This document shows, in pieces, positions 1 to 8,162 of a stretch of 20,262 nt of DNA (positions are counted from its first letter, which is position 1; each line of letters opens with the position of its first letter). The stretch is taken from the NCBI GenBank assembly GCA_013115125.1, contig JABANN010000581.1, positions 1 to 20,262 of the forward strand, written 5' to 3'. The notes below the pieces were generated by a model. The model saw nothing but the letters and a program-made list of their open reading frames with translations, searched no databases and was not told where the DNA came from. The position numbers were made by a program, and so were the translations under genes. The stretch comes from Perkinsus olseni. Taxonomy: Eukaryota; Perkinsozoa; Perkinsida.

Positions 1-104
1 GCCAACGTTGTCAACATTAGCTGCGTTCGGAATTTGGACAACGTTGACGATGTTGACGAAATTAGGAGCCCCGCGTTTGTTTCACGATTTTCGTGCTAAA
101 CTGA

Positions 105-119
105 ATCAGTTTAACTGAT
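105..119. repeat. 15-nt palindrome overlapping the start codon of the first gene
   Basis: ATCAGTT and AACTGAT are perfect inverted arms around a single T. The right arm includes the first two bases of the ATG at 118-120. It could be a binding site or a 5'-leader hairpin controlling initiation, but one 7-bp palindrome of this form is expected by chance in about 20 kb. The 1-65 region just upstream also repeats CAACGTTG (twice) and GTTGACGATGTTGACG-type runs. Confidence 0.4.
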
Positions 120-539
120 GAAGCTGCTATTGGTAATCGTCGTGATTTTTTCGGTGTTGAGACACCAAGTTGACGGGGCAGGTCATCTATCCGGACAGGT
201 GAGGTGTGCTCGGCCGTTGTCCGGTGTTGATGCTGTTGTTGTTAGAGAAGCGCGAGCGAGAATTCCGACGGGCCGGAGTCTCCGGAGCCCACCAGACCAA
301 GCATTCTGAGAAGTCCCACGAGAAAAACTTCCTCTCGGAGGAGGAGGAGGGGAAGGAGAGTTAGGTTTGAGAATAAACAGGATAAACGGGGATCGACTTG
401 CCAGGACTGCCCGGATTCCCCTGGTGGTTACCCGACTAACGATGATGATGATTTCTACGACGACCCGAGGATGTCCCTGTCCATCGATCAGCCTGATGGG
501 TATCCTATTGATGAGCTCGTAGGCCTCAGTGTGAATTAG
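118..539 (+). CDS. small secreted basic/acidic protein with SILR and RVRF motifs (2 exons)
   Basis: Exons 118-198 and 246-539, joined over a 47-nt intron 199-245 (GTGAGG...GTTAG) in phase 0, give 124 residues. Without splicing the frame closes at 309, while the spliced frame runs on to a TAG at 537-539. Residues 1-20 are a clear signal peptide (MKLLLVIVVIFSVL core). Then come a Ser/Pro/acidic stretch (28-45), SILR at 46-49, an Arg run at 58-65 leading into RVRF at 65-68, a CQDC pair at 79-82, and an acidic tail with DDDD at 93-96. Two Cys and charged blocks suggest a secreted, largely disordered protein. In protein phosphatase 1 regulators [GS]IL[RK] followed by [RK]Vx[FW] is a known docking pair; its use here is inference. 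I recognise no family. A basic run followed by VRF also occurs in the protein encoded at 10042-10617. Confidence 0.72.
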
Positions 540-616
540 TATTGATGTTAATGTCATGGTTGTTGGTGTGGTTTGGGGATGTTGAGTTGTAGTGACATAA
601 TTCCCAAGGGTGAACG

Positions 617-685
617 CATGAGTAGTTCAGTAGGGTGAAGAGATGGTATATCACGCGTAAGGTCCTGGGTTCGATCCGTGCTAGG
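617..685 (+). other. tRNA-like fragment (A-box and B-box look-alikes) upstream of the OST gene
   Basis: TAGTTCAGTAGG near 619 resembles a tRNA A-box. GGTCCTGGGTTCGATCC near 660-676 resembles the end of an anticodon arm plus a T-loop. The T-stem does not pair (only the closing base pair forms) and no acceptor stem is visible, so this is not an intact tRNA. It may be a tRNA-derived (SINE-like) remnant or an internal pol III promoter. It sits directly before the ATG at 699. Confidence 0.3.
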
Positions 686-698
686 TTAGCGGTGCCCT

Positions 699-2078
699 AT
701 GTTCTCTCCGGCGGCGATTATTCGTCTCATCCTAGCCGTCTCCATCCTTCCATCTGCCGCTGCTGCTGGGGATGTCGCCGTTCTTGAGAAGTGCGCGGTC
801 GACAGCGGTACCGGAGTGACGGCAGTCCAGTGGAAAAGTGGCAGCAAAACTGGTGATACGGGGAGGAGAGAGAGAATGCTTTTACTCGCTCCATCAGGAA
901 CGGTTAGCAAGGATGCAGCGATTTCGGATAACGGCCATCCGTCGGTCTCTTGCGACCTCAGTACTGCTGAGTTCTATCCAGCTCAAGTAGCATTGATGGT
1001 GAAATTCAGAGAGGGTAAGTGTTTGACATCTTCTCCATCGTCGTCGTTTGTGAAGTTTTCTGATTGGCTTTTTCGCAGGCGAAGATATCGTTGGCGCGCC
1101 GGATGTGCAGGTCATCGAGATGACACGTGAGGGGGTGGAGGAGGAGTTGGGGAAGTTATGGTACTGATGCAGGCACAAGCGGCTCGTCCAGGACTTACAC
1201 CGCTGATATCCCCGTTGCTGGCGCTGGTGCGATGACGCCAAGGGATGGGAAGTCCGACGGATTTGGACTTGGCGGAAAATTCACGGTTGGGGGTTTCAGA
1301 TACGACTTGTCGATTTTGGTCGGCGATCACAGGATGCCGAAAGGCTTACAGCAAAATATAGGAACGGTTCCCTTCGTGTTCCATCAGGTAGGTGATTTGG
1401 GGAAGGTGTGGTATGCATATTTCCGGGGTATCATTCAGGCGGCAAAAGAAGCGCTGAGCAAGAGCGGCATACCGGAGAGTAGTGACTCTCATGCGGCGAC
1501 GAAATTTGCAGGTGACTGAGTCTGGATGACATGACTAAGTCGATTGATTTTGTCTTGCCTTCCTCAGGACGGTATCTTCCTCTGCCATTGATTGCTCACA
1601 CCTTCAAGCCACCTCAGAAGACCCCACCTGTCGCAATCACTGCGGTGTTTGTGGTGAGATTCACAGCTAGAGGTGTCAGTAAAATTTCGGCGCGTTTTCT
1701 CAGGCTCTGACTACTGTGATTCCGCTGTTGGCCTTCCTGCGCGGTTTGGGTTTGCTGAAGGCCAACACGAAATTGTGGAAAATCGACTTGCACGGGGTAG
1801 GTCAATGAAGATGCGTCGAAGGTATCTTAGGTTGATCCGTGCATCAGATGGTATTCTTCGGAACCCTGGCTGCGTACTTGGCCGTGTTGGGGATGTTTTT
1901 CCTGTTTTTGAATCTCGTGCAGACGATGATGCTGTGCTTACTTCTACTGCCGGTGGCAGTCATATCAGGGAACAAGGTGAACAGCACGCACGCAAATTCC
2001 CATACCAACTTTTTCGCAACTCACGATTAGGTGCTGTGCCAGAGTAGAGCTGACATGCTGGGAGGGGCGGCCAACTGA
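699..2078 (+). CDS. RPN2: oligosaccharyltransferase delta subunit (ribophorin II / SWP1-like), 8 exons
   Basis: Exons 699-1014, 1079-1126, 1173-1387, 1439-1511, 1568-1653, 1704-1796, 1848-1976 and 2031-2078 join in phase over seven GT-AG introns of 46-64 nt to give 335 residues. The product is a predicted ER membrane protein, a non-catalytic subunit of the OST complex that N-glycosylates nascent secretory proteins. It has an N-terminal signal peptide (about 1-23) and a lumenal beta-rich part with YDLSILVGD, like the Y-L-L-GD motif of the family. The hallmark junction AHTFKPPQKTPP corresponds to the H-F-R-P-P-E-K-R-P-P of ribophorin II. Hydrophobic membrane segments follow, with the LNL-QT motif and ending GNKVLCQSR, like GNR-L-Q in animals. 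Length is near yeast Swp1 rather than the longer animal protein. The third intron (51 nt) and seventh (54 nt) are multiples of three; retaining the seventh would end the protein at 2028-2030. I chose splicing because GNK-VLCQ matches the family end. Confidence 0.85.
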
Positions 2079-2169
2079 TAAACGATGACGACTGAAGGAG
2101 GGAAGGCTTCGTTTTTACAGCTGATATCTTTTTTCTGCGATTATTATGTTATTGAGTTAAAAAGCAGTG

Positions 2170-2212
2170 TCTGGGGATAGAACCCGGGACCTTTTGCTAC
2201 AAAGTGGGCTGT
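2170..2212 (-). other. tRNA-Ala-like half (anticodon arm plus T-arm), not intact
   Basis: On the minus strand, ACTTT-GTAGCAA-AAGGT forms a 5-bp anticodon stem with a 7-nt loop, U at position 33 and AGC (Ala) as the anticodon. It is followed by CCGGG-TTCTATC-CCCAG, a T-arm with 4 of 5 pairs. No D-arm or 5' acceptor strand lies upstream. It is probably a tRNA-derived remnant, 90 nt after the OST stop codon. Confidence 0.35.
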
Positions 2213-2589
2213 TTGAGGAAGTGCAAGATTCGCAAGATTGCAAGTTTAGTCTTCTCGCGCTATCAAGAACGGAAGCGTAGGGTAATTCTTAAATACAAGG
2301 GAGATGGCCGATTTCCAAGGAAGCATCTTCTGGGAGCTGGTTGCCCTTTCGGGTTTTGGGAGGAGTTTCGGGTTTCCCGTCCCTGCCCCCCCGTAATCCA
2401 GAGGTTATCTTCTGTTGCCTTTGCCTGACTGTCGTGCGCGGTTTACTTGGACTTGAGTCTTCACCCGTGAATCTCGAAAGTCTCGAGCGAAAATAAACGC
2501 GAAGGCGTTCGAGAGAGACCCTGGCTGCATGATCGGGATGATGGTAGTTGAAAGTGAAGGAGAGAAATCGACCCGAAAATTTCGGGGGA

Positions 2590-2642
2590 CTTTTTTCGAT
2601 TGCTATTCATTTCGGGCAGAAATGGCTAGCAATCGAAAAAAG
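2590..2642. repeat. perfect 16-bp stem hairpin with an inner stem
   Basis: CTTTTTTCGATTGCTA at 2590-2605 is exactly complementary to TAGCAATCGAAAAAAG at 2627-2642. Inside the 21-nt loop ATTTC and GAAAT can pair again. The remaining part of 2079-3000 shows no convincing gene; a 67-codon ORF at 2548-2751 contains the hairpin and looks like chance. A weaker stem (TCTCGAGCG/CGTTCGAGA) lies near 2483-2514. The hairpin could be a structured RNA, a small-RNA precursor or a tiny foldback element. Confidence 0.6.
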
Positions 2643-2938
2643 CGAATCTTGTTGTTATGATGAGACAGGCGTTAGAGGTGTGCGAGAGAATCTTGAGGTC
2701 AAGATGGAGAACATAAGTCGACGCGAGGAAGATATCTTACGCTTAATGTGATAGAGCGGATGCTGAAGGGAGCTGTAGAGGGATTGTGTCGAAGGAGACA
2801 TCGTTAGGCTTTGGCACCACTACTAGCGGTCTGCATAAAGATTCTCCTAGCGCACTGCATAGAATTTCGCACAGTGTATTTCAAAGCGTTGAGGACTACG
2901 ATCGTCGGCTGTAGTGATGGGATAGTTATCGGGGAGAG

Positions 2939-3033
2939 GGAATTGAACCAGGGTGTATCGGTTGTTAGTTTGATTAAGTTACACTACCTCCCTCATTGAG
3001 ATGCTTTCCCGCTCTACCGCTCGTTGTGCCCCC
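2939..3033 (-). other. tRNA-like pattern overlapping the Pta start
   Basis: On the minus strand GGTTCAATTCC is a perfect B-box, and GAGCGGTAGAGCG (over the first codons of the gene at 3001) resembles the D-arm of a class II tRNA. GGGGCAC could pair with the CCCC after the T-loop. The anticodon arm cannot be folded convincingly and the insert between the arms is too long. I treat it as a look-alike or a remnant. Confidence 0.2.
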
Positions 3034-4395
3034 GCCGCCCTCGCAGGCATTCGTCAGCGTGCCATGCAGACTGGCCTTAAGAGTAGTGCATCGACTTAGT
3101 AGTATCACCATCTTCACTTTGACTTCCTTTCAGAGTTCATCGCCTTCCCCGAGGTCACCGATGAGCGTGTGATTCCCGCTGTCGCCAAGGTTCTCAAGGA
3201 GAAGATTGCCCAACCTGTAAGAATACGGGCGCGTTTCCTGTTCAAAATAAGAGGTTATTTTTGACAGGTCTTGGTGGGTGATCGCGAGGCGGCTTACAAG
3301 TGCGCCAAGGCTAACGGCGTCTCCCTTGAGGGTGTGAGGATCATCGATCCCTCTCTTCATCCCGAGGTCGTCGAGCAGACCGCTACTGTCTTGTAAGTTG
3401 GCGGAAATGTGGTATCATGAAGTGATGGGTGTGGTGACAGGTTCCAGAAGCGCCAGAAGAAGGGCATGACCCTCGACGCCGCCCTCGACACGGTTAAGAA
3501 CTCTCCCTTGATGATGGCCGACTTGATGTTGACCACTGGTCACGTCCAGGGGGTAACTCGGGGCGTTTCGGAAGCCTTTTGAAAGATATAATTCTTTGTT
3601 CTCTTTTCAGTGCGTCGCTGGCGCCGCTCATACTTCTGCTGATGTTGCCCGATCCGCCTTGCAGACTGTTGGCGTAAGTTTCATCGCACGCCACGTATCT
3701 TAACTTGATGCATGCATTCCGTACATTGGAAAGATATTTTCTCTCAGGTCAAGAAGGGCCTCAAGACTGCCTCTTCATTCTTCGTCATCGCCAAGGACGA
3801 CATCACCTATCTCTTCGCTGACTGCGGTTTCTGCATCGCCCCTTCGATCGCGCAGCTCGCTGAGATCGCCATCACGACCGCCCAGACCTGCGAGGACGTC
3901 TTGGCCACCACTCCCCGCGTTGCCATGCTCAGCTTCTCTACCTTCGGCAGTGCCAAGCACGAGTATGTGACCAGAGTCCAGGAGGCTCTCGCCCTCGCCC
4001 GCAAGGAGAAGCCCGATCTCGCCATCGACGGTGAGATGCAGGTCGATGCTGCCATCGTAAGTTCCCCCCTACCGCGTCGTTTTATCGGTATAAATTTCCT
4101 TGTACAGGTCCCCGAGGTCGCCGCCAAGAAGGCCCCCGCCTCCAAGGTCGCTGGCCAGGCCAACGTTCTCATCTTCCCCGACTTGAACGCCGGCAACATC
4201 GCCTACAAGATCGCTGAGCGTTTCGGCGGCTTCCAGGCTGTCGGCCCTATCTTCCAGGGTCTCGCCTACCCCACCAACGATCTCTCTCGAGGCTGCCATG
4301 ATGAGGATGTCGTTGACGCGGCCGCGGTGACTGTCCTTCAGGGCGCTAGCATCCCGATTCCCACCGGCCCCGCCCCTGGCGATGTTCTTAACTAA
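3001..4395 (+). CDS. pta: phosphate acetyltransferase (phosphotransacetylase), organelle-targeted, 7 exons
   Basis: Exons 3001-3082, 3134-3216, 3268-3392, 3441-3552, 3611-3673, 3748-4056 and 4108-4395 join in phase over introns of 48-74 nt (three of them 51 nt) to give 353 residues. The enzyme interconverts acetyl-CoA plus phosphate with acetyl phosphate plus CoA. Residues 1-27 hold Arg at 4, 8, 18 and 20 with no acidic residue: a mitochondrial-type presequence, so a matrix location is inferred. The family core starts at FPEVTDERV (32-40); GCVAGAAHTSADVARSALQ (134-152) is the central motif. The C-terminal motif PTNDLSRGC (313-321) contains Ser318 and Arg319, with Asp325 six residues on, the spacing of the catalytic Arg and Asp in archaeal Pta. 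Core length matches the short enzyme type with no regulatory N-terminal domain. Codon use is extremely biased to GCC, ATC, GTC and AAG, unlike the neighbours, suggesting high expression. No acetate kinase gene lies in the window. An AG follows a pyrimidine-rich run immediately before the ATG. Confidence 0.95.
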
Positions 4396-5521
4396 ATGTT
4401 TAGGATAGTTGCTGTAGCATAGTTGATTATTCGCGCATTTACAGTAACCAAGTGTGAGTCTCTTTATACGAGATGTTCTTCATTTGCATGATTGTTGTGT
4501 TTTATTAGTACGCAAGTCCACCGCTGTTAATTGCCTCGATAGGAGGATATACACGAGGATGAATTACTGCTTGGGACGGGGTCTGATCCGACCAGGTGGA
4601 GGATCTCTAATGGCAACCTGAAAAGAAGAACTGCGTACACGTAAAGCGTCATGTTAATGGAGCATTAAGCGCTGATAAATATGGGCTAGTGAGAGTCCTC
4701 ATAGTGGTTCTATGAGCTTTCCCCGACGCCCAAACAATCCTTTAATATTGCAACATTGCGACATAACATGGATGAATGCAAACTGGAAGACCGGCACCCA
4801 ATGGTGTGCCGTCTTTTGGTTTTCAACAGTCGATCTCCTGTAAATCACATGTACTTGAAGTTTTTGAGTTAGCTATCATTAAACCTACGTCGGTTTCTGG
4901 GAGATTTCCACGTCCCAGCCACCTCCGTCCAGTAGAATGAGTCCCCAAAGATTTTGCCGCCCGAGGCTTTTGTCGATTGGATGATCCTTCATCAGAGCCA
5001 ACTTATCGTTCGTGACCTACACAACGGACTTGGATATTGAACACTGGATGGTGCAACGATAAAACCGTCTGCTGCACTATATTATGCGATCCGTGCCGGA
5101 AGTCAAGGAAATGAGAACAGCGGTGAAAGTCTGAGGCGGCAACGCCGCGGCGTTGAGTTATAATTTTACACAAACATGTACGAAATAACTGTCAGATTGC
5201 ATTGCATATCAACGCTACAGAGAGTCCCCAACTGAGCATATCGGAAAGAGTCTAACTGAGCCGGCGTTGGACTATAAAGTCACCCACACGCTAGGGAATT
5301 CGGCAGATCCACGGGCGCCCAGGAAGCCTGTGGCTCACTATGCTGATGGTCTGCGTCTCCTTGTGATGATGGTCATCGACGATTATTGTTATCTTGTCGG
5401 CCTTCGCAACCATCCTCTCCGTTGATGCCCCTTCCTGAATCGAAAAAATGAGCTCTTAGTGAATCCAACCTCGAAATCCCTCGATGATTCTTTCATATAG
5501 TTTGCGCTCCCAGGCGAATGA

Positions 5522-5554
5522 TTAAACTCCCCTCATTTGATAAAGGGAGTTTAA
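5522..5554. repeat. 10-bp perfect inverted repeat hairpin
   Basis: TTAAACTCCC (5522-5531) and GGGAGTTTAA (5545-5554) are exact complements around a 13-nt loop. It lies in otherwise featureless DNA, so its role is unknown. Confidence 0.55.
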
Positions 5555-5636
5555 GCGCTTGAACTAAGTCACTCCACCAAGTCTCAATGAAAAGGCGTCT
5601 TAATGAACCTCAGTCGGTCCACATGCATGAGGGAAA

Positions 5637-5984
5637 TCATGCCGAGTCCCTCGAAAGGCACCCGTAGGTGAAGTGGACCTCAAACGGCTTGTTATCAGGA
5701 ACAATGCTGACCAAAGCATGGCTTTTTCTCGACGGAAAAAAGCGAATTCTGAACCGCCCAGATGCACCGGTTTGAGTGGAAATATGAGGCTGGCTGGAGG
5801 TGGGACAGTGTGAGGATGAAACTCCTGCACATCTTCCGGACTCGTTCCTGAGGCAAGGTGAATCCTTTCGGATGAATCTTAAGGGGCTACCTGTGACGCC
5901 GATCGCAGCGGAAACCGAAGGCAAGTCGTGCAGGGTGACGCTCCAATGACGATATCCGCCAGATGCATACCTAATCTTCAACAC
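5637..5984 (-). other. possible coding remnant, unrecognised
   Basis: An open frame of 115 codons on the minus strand includes protein-like stretches such as SVTLHDLPSVSAA and ALVSIVPDNKPFEVHFTYG. A possible 43-nt intron (GTAGCC...CTCAG, about 5848-5890) falls inside it. Neither a signal peptide nor a family motif is visible and no upstream exon could be joined. It may be one exon of a lineage-specific gene, a relic, or chance. Confidence 0.2.
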
Positions 5985-6615
5985 TTATCGCTATTATCAC
6001 TCCAGTCAATCACGCCATGAATCATGGCCCATGATGCGTGAGAAAGTTACATAATAAATCCACTGGGAGCCCTCGTTGAGAAATTCTGAGCTCGACTTTC
6101 GTGTTGACTTCTCACTCATGAAAACTAAATTGCCACATCTCCGAATCATTTAGCCTTCTAGATCCCATACGAGATCTTCCACGCATTCCGATTGCTCAAT
6201 GAGATCCACTGATGAGCACTTCCTCAAAATGGAGCGCTAGAGTCCTTTCTACAAGTGTTCAAGGCATCGTTGTACTCACAGTGGTCTGGACGTCATGAGC
6301 ATCGATGTGGCGTTGGACTCGTTCTCTCGCCACTTCGCCCTGTTGCGATTCGTAGACAGCTCTCCCGCTGCTGTATCTGCATTGACTCCGATCGCGGTGA
6401 TCAGCCCGACTGGTGAGGTACGCCTATCGAAGGTCATTGGTCTGCTATTGGACAAAGCTTCGGGTATGGAGATGTGCGGCACTTCGCTCCCTCGGCGAGA
6501 TTCTCGGGTCCCTCGATGAACACTGGCCTCATTTTGGAACCAGCTTTGAAGCGGCAACGCTCGTTGATGTTGGTCGTCAAGAGCTAGTCTTAGTGGGGAG
6601 AGCATGGGGGTCACT

Positions 6616-6891
6616 TAGAGCTGGACAACCGTACTGGGGTCGAGGAAAGTACGGTACGGAGTACGTTCCAAACTGTTAACTTAGTACGGGTACGGAGAAT
6701 CAGCACGTATTAACTATATTAAACAACGCATACGTGTATTAAATTACGCCGTACTTGAAGTACGGCGTACTAGTACGGTACTTGGGAACCGCTGCGACGA
6801 GTAGTACGGGTACGGAGACGTACTCGTTGCCGTTCCGTACCGTACTCCGTACCAGACTATACCCGTACTGTCGCCCGTACGCCCACTTCTA
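6616..6891. mobile_element. hAT-type MITE, 276 bp, with 8-bp target-site duplication
   Basis: The element is flanked on both sides by GGGTCACT (6608-6615 and 6892-6899), a perfect 8-bp direct repeat, the target duplication length typical of hAT elements. Its ends are inverted: TAGAGCTGG at the left and, read inward from the right, TAGAAGTGG (8 of 9 identical), fitting the hAT terminal pattern YARNG. The interior is crowded with GTACGG and its complement CCGTAC, including a 25-nt palindrome at 6745-6769; subterminal repeats of this kind are transposase-binding sites in hAT elements. There is no coding capacity, so it must have been moved by an enzyme encoded elsewhere. The intact duplication suggests a fairly recent insertion. 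Confidence 0.88.
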
Positions 6892-6924
6892 GGGTCACTA
6901 AATGACGCTGATTAATTATATCAC

Positions 6925-6945
6925 GGTCACCTTGTCAAGGTGACC
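6925..6945. repeat. 21-nt perfect palindrome between the MITE and the minisatellite
   Basis: GGTCACCTTG and CAAGGTGACC are perfect 10-bp arms around a single T. It lies about 230 nt beyond the stop codon of the minus-strand gene at 7172-7924. It might form a hairpin near that transcript's 3' end, though no U-tract follows. Confidence 0.6.
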
Positions 6946-6952
6946 AGAAACA

Positions 6953-7138
6953 GTCGAACAAAGCCTTGACAGACGAGGGCGAATTAGAACGCTCAAACAA
7001 GGGCTTGAGTGACACGGGCTTATAAGGGAACTCGAACAATGCCTCGACTGGCACGGCTTAACCAAGACCCCGGAACGAAACTTTGGCTGACACAGGTTTA
7101 AAATTGAGGCACCCGAACAAAGCCATGACTGCCTCGAC
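6953..7138. repeat. degenerate tandem repeat, about 40-bp unit, about 5 copies
   Basis: The core CGAACAA-GCCT-GAC-G-CACGG recurs at about 6954, 6993, 7033, 7075 and 7113, roughly every 36-42 bp, with heavy divergence between copies. It lies just downstream of the secreted-protein gene at 7172-7924. A 75-codon minus-strand ORF across it (6916-7143) merely reflects the repeats. It is a minisatellite, or the decayed repeat region of a former gene. Confidence 0.6.
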
Positions 7139-7171
7139 AACATCGAACATCATGTGTAAAGGTGTAGCATA

Positions 7172-7924
7172 CTATTTCTTTCTTCCGCTCTTCAGCTTCT
7201 TCACAAACCTTTGCGCCTTGCGACCTGGCGACCCGCGGACAATGTCCTTCCATTCTCGATTAGCAGCTGTGAAGGAAATTTTTTCCTTTTTGGGTTTGTC
7301 CTTGAGGTTGATCACTGTCCAGTCTCCATCTTTTTCGACTTCAGGAGGGGGTTCTTCGACATCAACGACCGCCCAGTCACCTTCGACTGGTTTGTCGGAA
7401 ATTTTAGCTTCCGGAGGCTCCGGAGTCGGCGCGACTTTCTCGAAGTGATTCTCGACGAAGTTCAGTGGTGGTTCGGGAGGAATCCACACTGGAGAAATCA
7501 ATGGCGGCTTCTGCAGAACGAATTTTTGAATGGGAGGGCTTGACTGGGGCTTGGAGCGCTTTCGAAAAATATTGGGCGGCAGGTCTCCGTGGCCGTAAAC
7601 CACTATACCGGGAATATCGGAGAAGTCCATGACGCTTTCGTCCGAGTTCGTACTCTTAGGGCTCTCGTTCGACCAGTAACCACTGGAAGCATCGGAGGTA
7701 GAAGACATTGGACTGTGGCGATCCCTGGATGGAATGCTGTCGCGAGACCTGAACGGGTTGTCGTCCTTGAACTTTTTGTAATGCACTGCGGGCTCGTCTT
7801 TCTCGGCCTTGGGCACGCAACCAAAGAGACCACGGAAACAGGAAAGCACGTTGAGGGATTTCCCTTGGACGAGATAGACGACGAGGGAAGCGGTTGGTAT
7901 CCGTATGAGACGCATGGCGGGCAA
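7172..7924 (-). CDS. secreted CFxG-family protein with basic C-terminus, 250 aa
   Basis: This single open frame is the longest in the window. Start at 7924 (MPAM) or at the Met three codons on; the second gives a tidier signal peptide (MRLIRIPTASLVVYLV). The core motif SCFRGLFGC (28-36) is followed by EKDEP and HYKKF, which align with the cores of the two other minus-strand proteins in this cluster. The middle is Ser/Pro-rich and probably disordered (70-100). Two similar blocks, GDWAVVDVEEPP and GDWTVINLKDKP, look like an internal duplication. The C-terminus is basic: KISF at 215-218, W225, RGSPGRK and QRFVKKLKSGRKK. KISF followed by Trp and then RF-KK loosely resembles the PP1-binding end of GADD34-type proteins, but the spacing differs. 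I recognise no known family. Divergent 37-bp repeats lie upstream. Confidence 0.75.
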   Translation of the reverse strand: MPAMRLIRIPTASLVVYLVQGKSLNVLSCFRGLFGCVPKAEKDEPAVHYKKFKDDNPFRSRDSIPSRDRHSPMSSTSDASSGYWSNESPKSTNSDESVMDFSDIPGIVVYGHGDLPPNIFRKRSKPQSSPPIQKFVLQKPPLISPVWIPPEPPLNFVENHFEKVAPTPEPPEAKISDKPVEGDWAVVDVEEPPPEVEKDGDWTVINLKDKPKKEKISFTAANREWKDIVRGSPGRKAQRFVKKLKSGRKK

Positions 7925-8077
7925 ATCTTAGGTTGAAGCTCGGTGGAAATACTTCGAGACACAATTTATGGCGAGAGCGAAAATGATCAATCTCGGAGAC
8001 CCCCAGTGACACCACCGTGACGCCAGGAGGAAAGGAAGCCTCTCTGGTTGAATATACCCCTGAGGAGAGCTTCTTGA

Positions 8078-8162
8078 CTTTTGTAAGGGAATATCATTTC
8101 AATCACCGTGACGCGATCAAATGCACTTTTCTGAGGGAAAAGCATTCCAATTACCGTGACGC
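8078..8162. repeat. 37-bp direct repeat ending in ACCGTGACGC, 48-bp period
   Basis: Units 8078-8114 and 8126-8162 match at about 31 of 37 positions and both end in ACCGTGACGC. A third ACCGTGACGC lies at about 8014-8023. All are 90-240 nt upstream of the start of the minus-strand gene at 7172-7924, a plausible promoter position, so they could be regulatory sites. Confidence 0.5.

Larger units (their letters stand above)
4396..6607. other. gene-poor stretch, about 2.2 kb
   Basis: I see no convincing gene. It holds short hairpins (CTCATAG/CTATGAG near 4698, and 5522-5554), a possible minus-strand coding remnant (5637-5984), and a 74-codon plus-strand ORF at 6295-6519 starting MSIDVALDSF with no recognised motif. 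The ORF's Thr-Gly-Glu before GTACGC near 6417 could be a splice donor, but no downstream exon can be placed. Confidence 0.5.

Noticed and set aside
2811-2999. 62-codon ORF ending just before the Pta start
   Set aside because: It is not in frame with a usable splice into Pta, and the ATG at 3001 already gives a complete presequence.
2939-3033. Class II tRNA gene on the minus strand
   Set aside because: B-box and D-arm-like sequence are present, but no anticodon stem folds and the distance between the arms is too long; half of it is Pta coding sequence.
3775-4299. Minus-strand ORFs of 61-130 codons opposite Pta
   Set aside because: They are antisense shadows of strongly codon-biased Pta exons and carry no motif.
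7083-8015. Plus- and minus-frame ORFs overlapping the gene at 7172-7924
   Set aside because: They lie in other frames of the 250-codon gene, which has the signal peptide and family core.
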